A DNA stretch of 34,645 nt from positions 1 through 34,645 of the forward strand of contig NZ_LNCU01000046.1 of the NCBI RefSeq assembly GCF_001542415.1, in the 5' to 3' direction. The notes under the pieces were generated by a model. It had not been told where the DNA came from, ran no database searches, and saw only the letters and a list, made by a program, of their open reading frames with translations. Below, in pieces: positions 29,723 to 34,645 of this stretch. The position numbers and the translations under genes were made by a program. This stretch comes from Bradyrhizobium macuxiense. GTDB taxonomy: Bacteria > Pseudomonadota > Alphaproteobacteria > Rhizobiales > Xanthobacteraceae. Each line of letters starts with the position of its first letter. The first letter of the stretch is position 1.

Positions 29723-32700
29723 CTAGTTCACCGTGCCCTGTGCCTGCGGCTCCGCCTTCGGATCGGCTGCCTTCGCCTTCTTCGCCTTGCGCCAGTTCTC
29801 GAAGCTCTGCACCACGACGAAGAATGCCGGCACGAACAGCACGGCAAGGCACGTCGAGGCGATCATGCCGGAGAACACGGTGATGCCGATCGACTTGCGG
29901 GCGTTGGCGCCGGCGCCGGTCGCGATCACCAGCGGCACCACACCGAGGATGAAGGCAAACGACGTCATCAGGATCGGCCGGAACCGGGCGCGCGCCGCAT
30001 CGATGGCGGATTCCAGCACCGAGTGGCCGTCACGCAGATGCCGCTCGAGCGCGACCTCGACGATCAGGATCGCATTCTTGGCCGACAGCGCAATCAGGAG
30101 GATGATGCCGATCTGGGTATAGAGGTTGTTCTCGATCCGCAACGACGTGAGCACCAGCGTCGGGCCGAGCAGCGACAGCGGCACGGCGAGGATCACCGAG
30201 ATCGGCGCGTACCAGCTCTCATACTGTCCGGCGAGCACGAGGTAGACGAGCAGCAGCGCCAGCGCGAACACGTAGTAGATCTGACCACCGACCGCCTTCT
30301 CCTGGTACGACATCCCCGTCCATTCATAGCCGGAGCCGGGAGGCAGCGTTTTCGTGGCGATCTCCTCCATCAGCGACATCGACTGGCCGGACGAGTAGCC
30401 CTGCGCCGGCAGGCCGATGATGGAGGCGGAGGGATAGAGATTGTAGAGGCTGATCAGCGACGGCCCGACCGACGGCGTGATCTTCGCCACCGTGCCGAGC
30501 GGGATCATGTCGCCATTGCTGTTGCGCACCATCAGATTCTCGATGTCGCGAAGGCTCAGGCGATAGGTCGCATCGGCCTGGGTGTAGACCTGGAAGACGC
30601 GGCCGAACTTGTTGAACTGGTTGACGTAGCTCGCGCCCAGATAGGACGACAGCGCGGAGAATATCTGGTCGGGCGTGACGTGCAGGGTCTGCGTCTTGAT
30701 ACGGTCGACCTCGACGTCGAACTGCGGCACCATCGACCGGAACGACGACTGGACGCGCTGCAGCGCGCTCTGGGTCTGCGCGTTGGCGACGATCGCACCC
30801 GTGACCGCCTGCAGCTTGCTGTAGTCGGCGTTGCCGTCGCGCAGTTCGACCTGCATGGCAAAGCCGGCGGCGTTGCCGATGCCCTGGATCGGCGGCGGCG
30901 GGATCACCAGGATGCGCGCCTCCGGAATCACCGCGAGCTTGTCGTTGAGCCCATAGACCAGCGAGCGCAGATCCTCGCCCGGTCCGCGCGAATTCCAGTC
31001 CTTCAGGATCAGATAGGCGACGCCGGCATTGGCGAGGCTCGACGAATTGTCGAGCGCGGAGAGGCCGGCGATGGCGACCACCTGCTCGACGCCCGGCGTC
31101 TTGCCGGCAATCTCGGTGACCTGGTCGAGCACGCTCTGGGTACGGTCGATCGAGGCGCCGTCCGGCAGTTGCACGGCCGCCAACAGATATCCCTGGTCCT
31201 CGATCGGAATGAAGCCGGTCGGGATCCGCGACAGTCCATAGAAGGCAAGACCGATCAGGATCAGGGCGACGGCGACCGAGGTCTTGGCATGCCCTGCAAT
31301 GCCGCCGATCAGCCGGGCATAGCCGCGCTCGATGCGGTCATAGACGGCGTTGAAGCCGCGATAGAAGAAGTTGCGCTGTTCGGGCGGCACCGGACGGCGC
31401 AGCCACAGCGCGCACTGCGTGGGCTTCAGCGTCGCGGCATTGACCGCACTGAGCAGCGCGGTCGCCGCGATGACAAGTGCGAACTGCGCATACATCCGCC
31501 CGGTCAGCCCCGGCAGGAAGGCCGCGGGCAGGAACACCGAGATCAGGACCAGCGTGATGCCGATGATCGGGGCGAACAGTTCGTCCATCGCCTTGATCGC
31601 GGCGTCATGGCCCGACATGCCCTGCTCGATATTGTGCGCCGCGCCCTCGACCACGACGATGGCGTCATCGACCACGATGCCGATCGCCAGCACGATCGCA
31701 AACAAAGTCGACAGGTTGATGGTAAAGCCGAGCGCGGCCATCGCCGCGAACGCGCCGATGATGGTGACCGGCACCGTCGTCGCCGGCACCAGCATCGCAC
31801 GCCAGTCCTGCAGGAACACCAGGATCACGACCAACACCAGCACGCCGGCCTCGATCAGCGTCTTGTAGACCTCGTCGATCGAGGCCTGCACGAACTTGGT
31901 GGTGTCGAACGGCGTGTCGTATTTGATGTCCGGCGGGAACTGCTTGGCCAGCTCGGCCACCTTGCTCTCGACCGCCTTCTGGACCTGCAGCGCGTTGGCG
32001 CCGGGCGACAGGAACACGCCGATGCCGGTGGCCGGCTTGTGGTTCAGCGAGAACACCTGGCTGTAGGTCTGCGCGCCAAGCTCGACCCGGCCGACATCGC
32101 GCACCCGCGTCACGTCACCGACACTGCCTGACTTGATGATGATGTCCTCGAACTGGCTCGCGTCGTCGAGGCGGCCGTTGACGTTCAGCGTGTACTGGAA
32201 CGCCTGCCCCGGCGGCGTCGGCGGCGCTCCGACCTGACCGGCCGTGACCTGCTGGCTTTGCTGCTGGATCGCCTGGATGACGTCCTGCGGCATCAGCCCG
32301 CGCGCCTGCAGCCGGTTGGGGTCGAGCCAGACCCGCATCGAATATTGCCCGGCGCCGAACACGGTGACGTTGCCGACGCCGGGCAGGCGTGACAGCTCAT
32401 CGCGGATGTTGATGGTGGCGTAGTTCGCCAGGAACAGGCTGTCATAGGTCTTGTTCGGCGAGGTCAGCGTCACGAACAGCAGGATCGAGGTCGAGCGCTT
32501 CTGGACGGTGACGCCCTGGTTCTGCACCGCCTGCGGAAGCTGCGACAACGCGCTGGAGACCCGGTTCTGCACCAGGACCTGCGCGAAGTTCAGATCGGTG
32601 CCGATCTTGAACGTCACGGTCAGCGTGTAGGTGCCGTCGGCGCCGCTGTAGGACTGCATGTAGAGCATGTCCTCGACGCCATTGACCTGCTGCTCGATCG

Positions 32701-32893
32701 GCAAGGCAACGGTGTCGACCACCGTCTTGGCCGATGCGCCGGGATAGCGCGTCGTCACCTGCACGGTCGGCGGCACCACGTCCGGATATTGCGCGACCGC
32801 GAGATTATACAGCGCCACGCCGCCGAGCAGGATCATCAGGATGGCGATGACGTTGGAGAGGACCGGACGCTCGATGAAATATTTTGAGATCAT
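29723..32893 (-). CDS. RND multidrug efflux pump, inner-membrane subunit (HAE1/AcrB type)
   Basis: This protein has 1056 residues, the usual length, and starts MISKYFIERPVLSNVIAILM. It has twelve expected spans in two repeats with large periplasmic loops (PGASAKTVVDTVALPIEQQV). The span-4 proton-relay pair is in AIGIVVDDAIVVVEG at about 400-412. NVTVFGAGQYSMRVWLDPNR and LTGRMYAQFALVIAATALLS are typical of AcrB/MexF-like pumps. It exports hydrophobic compounds by proton antiport together with the adaptor encoded 9 bases upstream and an outer-membrane factor encoded elsewhere. B. japonicum BdeAB is one rhizobial example of such a pump; identity with it is not claimed. Confidence 0.95.
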   Translation of the reverse strand: MISKYFIERPVLSNVIAILMILLGGVALYNLAVAQYPDVVPPTVQVTTRYPGASAKTVVDTVALPIEQQVNGVEDMLYMQSYSGADGTYTLTVTFKIGTDLNFAQVLVQNRVSSALSQLPQAVQNQGVTVQKRSTSILLFVTLTSPNKTYDSLFLANYATINIRDELSRLPGVGNVTVFGAGQYSMRVWLDPNRLQARGLMPQDVIQAIQQQSQQVTAGQVGAPPTPPGQAFQYTLNVNGRLDDASQFEDIIIKSGSVGDVTRVRDVGRVELGAQTYSQVFSLNHKPATGIGVFLSPGANALQVQKAVESKVAELAKQFPPDIKYDTPFDTTKFVQASIDEVYKTLIEAGVLVLVVILVFLQDWRAMLVPATTVPVTIIGAFAAMAALGFTINLSTLFAIVLAIGIVVDDAIVVVEGAAHNIEQGMSGHDAAIKAMDELFAPIIGITLVLISVFLPAAFLPGLTGRMYAQFALVIAATALLSAVNAATLKPTQCALWLRRPVPPEQRNFFYRGFNAVYDRIERGYARLIGGIAGHAKTSVAVALILIGLAFYGLSRIPTGFIPIEDQGYLLAAVQLPDGASIDRTQSVLDQVTEIAGKTPGVEQVVAIAGLSALDNSSSLANAGVAYLILKDWNSRGPGEDLRSLVYGLNDKLAVIPEARILVIPPPPIQGIGNAAGFAMQVELRDGNADYSKLQAVTGAIVANAQTQSALQRVQSSFRSMVPQFDVEVDRIKTQTLHVTPDQIFSALSSYLGASYVNQFNKFGRVFQVYTQADATYRLSLRDIENLMVRNSNGDMIPLGTVAKITPSVGPSLISLYNLYPSASIIGLPAQGYSSGQSMSLMEEIATKTLPPGSGYEWTGMSYQEKAVGGQIYYVFALALLLVYLVLAGQYESWYAPISVILAVPLSLLGPTLVLTSLRIENNLYTQIGIILLIALSAKNAILIVEVALERHLRDGHSVLESAIDAARARFRPILMTSFAFILGVVPLVIATGAGANARKSIGITVFSGMIASTCLAVLFVPAFFVVVQSFENWRKAKKAKAADPKAEPQAQGTVN

Positions 32894-32902
32894 GGCGCGC
32901 CC

Positions 32903-34108
32903 CTACTTGGCCGGTGTCGCCGCCGCTTCGCTCTTGAGCAATTGCGGATCGACCTTCTGCCCGGGGATCGCACGCAGCAGGCCGGCCGTGACGATGCGGT
33001 CGTCCGGCTTCAGCCCGCTGTCGATGACGCGCAGGTCGCCCTCGAGCTGGCCGGTCTGCACCTTGCGCTGCTCGACCACATTCTCGGCATTGACCACCAG
33101 CACGTAACGCCCGCTCTGATCGCTGCCGAGCGCGACGTCGGGCACGAGCAGCGCATCCTGCTGCTTATCGAAGGGCACGCGGACACGAACATAAGAGCCC
33201 GGCAGCAGGACCCGCTCGGCGTTCGGGATCACCCCGCGCACCGCGAGCGTTCCGGTCGACTGGTTGATGGTCGGGGACGCATAGTCCAGCTTGCCCTTGT
33301 GCGGATAGCCGGTCTCGGTCTGCAGGCCCACCTCGACCGGCAATTGCTTGAGATCATTCGAGGTCAGCCCACGCCTGCGCGCCTCGTCACGAATCCGTTG
33401 CACATCCTGTTCGTTGACGTTGAAGTTCACATAAATCGGATCGAGCTGGACGATGGTCGCCAATTGCGTCGGCGATGCCGCGCCGACCAGCTCACCGACC
33501 GAGACCAGGTGATTGGTGACGAAGCCGTCGAACGGCGCGGTCACGTTGGTGTAACCGTAATTGACCTCGGCGATCCGGGTGTTGACCTGGGCCTGCTGCA
33601 GGCTCGCCTGTGCATTGTCGCGGTTCGAGGTGGATGTATCCAGCGTCGCCTGCGAGACGGCCTGTCGCTGCACCAGGTCCGCTTGCCGCTTGAAATCCAG
33701 TTCCGACTGCTTGAGCGTCGCCTGCGCGCCGACTTCGGCGGCCTGAGCCTGCTCGAGCTTCAGCTTGTAGGTCTCCGGCTCGATTGTGAACAGCGTGGTG
33801 CCTTCCTTCACGAAAGCGCCGTCCTGATAATCGATCGACTGCAGGAAGCCCTGCACGCGCGCAACCAGGTCGACGGTCTTGATCGGCGTGGTATTTCCGG
33901 TGATGTCCAGATAGCGCGTGATGGCGCGCTGCACCGGCAGCGCGACGTCTATCTTCGGCGGCGGAGGTTGAACAAAACTATTTTGTTCGCAGGCACTTAA
34001 ACCGAGAAAGGCCGACGCGACGAAAGTCGTGCGGGCGAGTGTGTGTATCGAATTTCGCAGCCGCACAATGTCGCTCAACGTCGCGTAAGCCGTGCGCGTT
34101 TGCGTCAT
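32903..34108 (-). CDS. RND efflux periplasmic adaptor (MFP/AcrA type), probable lipoprotein
   Basis: This 401-residue protein has a lipobox LSAC with Cys40 after a long N-terminus, suggesting acylation and inner-membrane anchoring. The lipoyl half TPIKTVDLVARVQGFLQSID and the paired half YGYTNVTAPFDGFVTNHLVS flank a coiled-coil hairpin (about 110-190: KLEQAQAAEVGAQATLKQSE onward). Beta-barrel and membrane-proximal domains follow (PGSYVRVRVPFDKQQDALLV). It links the pump to the outer-membrane exit duct. It precedes the pump gene by 9 bases in one operon. A shorter start within the long pre-lipobox segment is possible. Confidence 0.92.
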   Translation of the reverse strand: MTQTRTAYATLSDIVRLRNSIHTLARTTFVASAFLGLSACEQNSFVQPPPPKIDVALPVQRAITRYLDITGNTTPIKTVDLVARVQGFLQSIDYQDGAFVKEGTTLFTIEPETYKLKLEQAQAAEVGAQATLKQSELDFKRQADLVQRQAVSQATLDTSTSNRDNAQASLQQAQVNTRIAEVNYGYTNVTAPFDGFVTNHLVSVGELVGAASPTQLATIVQLDPIYVNFNVNEQDVQRIRDEARRRGLTSNDLKQLPVEVGLQTETGYPHKGKLDYASPTINQSTGTLAVRGVIPNAERVLLPGSYVRVRVPFDKQQDALLVPDVALGSDQSGRYVLVVNAENVVEQRKVQTGQLEGDLRVIDSGLKPDDRIVTAGLLRAIPGQKVDPQLLKSEAAATPAK

Positions 34109-34181
34109 GTCCGGGCCTCGATCTCAAAATTGCTTTCGAAGAAGGCGACGTATCGGGCGAAGACTAGCTTGGTCCTCGCCG

Positions 34182-34245
34182 AGTAACAATCCGCTTGCGG
34201 CGAAACTCGAAAGCGCCAATGATGGCGCTCGCCAAGGTTGTTACT
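34182..34245. promoter_or_regulatory. Nested inverted-repeat element between the efflux operon and the Cys-rich gene
   Basis: AGTAACAA (34182-34189) and TTGTTACT (34238-34245) are perfect complements. They enclose two hairpins, CCGC-TT-GCGG (34191-34200) and AGCGCCA-ATGA-TGGCGCT (34212-34229). The element could fold as a three-way junction in either transcript. It may be a regulator site for the divergent efflux operon, or a leader structure. Confidence 0.5.
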
Positions 34246-34317
34246 GCAAGACATTTTTTCAGACGTCTTACTTCAGTTGAAGCGCAGCATCCGGCGCCAA
34301 CAAAAGGATTTAGTGCA

Positions 34318-34645
34318 ATGAGCACCACGCTGACACGTGCGGCGATGCTTTCGACGTTGTTCGCGCTGACCACGTTCATGAGCGCCGGGCCGGCCTCGTC
34401 GCAGATGCCGAGCCAGGCCCAACGCGACGCCATCAAGTCGCAATGCCGCAACGACTACATCGCGCATTGCTCCAGCGTGCCGCCCGGCGGCGCGGAGTCG
34501 CTGCAATGCCTGCAGAAGAACATGGCGAGCCTCGCCCCGGGCTGCCAAAGCGCCGTTCGCGCGGTCGAGGCGCCGGCAGTGCCAAAGGCGGATGCCGCGC
34601 CGAAGACCGAGCCTGCTCCCGCTGCGGCGACGGACGCGGCTCCGG
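34318..34645 (+). CDS. Secreted cysteine-rich repeat protein (3' end outside the window)
   Basis: 109 codons are visible from the ATG at 34318, which follows AAAAGGA. The signal peptide, MSTTLTRAAMLSTLFALTTF onward, probably ends ASS or SSQ. The next part, AIKSQCRNDYIAHCSSVPPG then CLQKNMASLAPGC, has the C-x6-C ... C-x11-C spacing of the Cys-rich (GLG1/FGFR-type) repeat found in many Bradyrhizobium exported proteins. An Ala/Pro/Lys-rich linker (VPKADAAPKTEPAPAAATD) runs to the window end. It is divergent from the efflux operon. The role is unknown; it is probably periplasmic or cell-surface. Confidence 0.75.
   Translation, partial: MSTTLTRAAMLSTLFALTTFMSAGPASSQMPSQAQRDAIKSQCRNDYIAHCSSVPPGGAESLQCLQKNMASLAPGCQSAVRAVEAPAVPKADAAPKTEPAPAAATDAAP

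Noticed and set aside
30023..32131. 702-codon open frame on the plus strand
   Set aside because: It is antisense to the RND pump, whose protein matches its family end to end. The product is His/Arg/Asp/Gln-rich with no domain.

Overview
The window looks like chromosomal DNA from a Bradyrhizobium-like alphaproteobacterium (Nitrobacteraceae/Rhizobiales). The evidence is high-GC codon use, the protein families present, an EcfG-type stress promoter candidate, and several families of palindromic intergenic repeats typical of that group. No tRNA, rRNA, CRISPR array or phage module was seen.

Layout. (1) 1-1047 is an IS481-family insertion sequence whose outer end coincides with the window start. 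(2) 1364-3872 is an accessory stretch: a Crp/Fnr regulator, two related ~70-residue proteins of unknown function, a 33-residue membrane peptide and a DUF2934 protein behind a candidate EcfG promoter. (3) 4011-5413 is an MFS transporter whose first 29 codons are in another frame. (4) 5585-7640 is an ECF42-type sigma factor operon with two YCII/DGPF proteins and a good match to the ECF42 promoter. (5) 7988-12512 (minus strand) is an ABC uptake system (NMT1-like binding protein, ATPase, permease) with a D-2-hydroxyacid dehydrogenase and a secreted two-domain Inh-like protein; start/stop overlaps couple the last four genes. A creatininase-family hydrolase is divergent from it at 12666. (6) 13536-18907 has a metal theme: a DmeR/RcnR-like repressor behind two palindromic operators, a small unknown protein, an NRAMP-family transporter with altered metal-site residues behind a structured leader with two possible leader peptides, and a protein joining an Omp25-like barrel to an OprB-like porin behind a Fur/Mur-like box. 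(7) 19090-25752 holds a secreted Cys-rich protein, an FAD monooxygenase, an FMN glutamate synthase-like protein, a truncated patatin gene, ferredoxin-NADP reductase and an ATP-grasp protein. (8) 26073-29535 holds a DAACS symporter, an orphan amino-acid binding protein and an MDR-family reductase. (9) 29723-34108 is an RND efflux pump with its adaptor, followed by a divergent Cys-rich repeat protein cut by the window end.

The most unusual part is 13536-18907. Metal sensor, non-canonical NRAMP, structured leader and double-barrel porin together suggest uptake of a divalent metal (Mg2+ or Mn2+) across both membranes. Each component is read from the sequence; the joint function is inference. Also notable are the ECF42 operon with its visible autoregulatory promoter, two damaged genes (MFS, patatin), and repeat blocks that sit at operon joints and gene ends.
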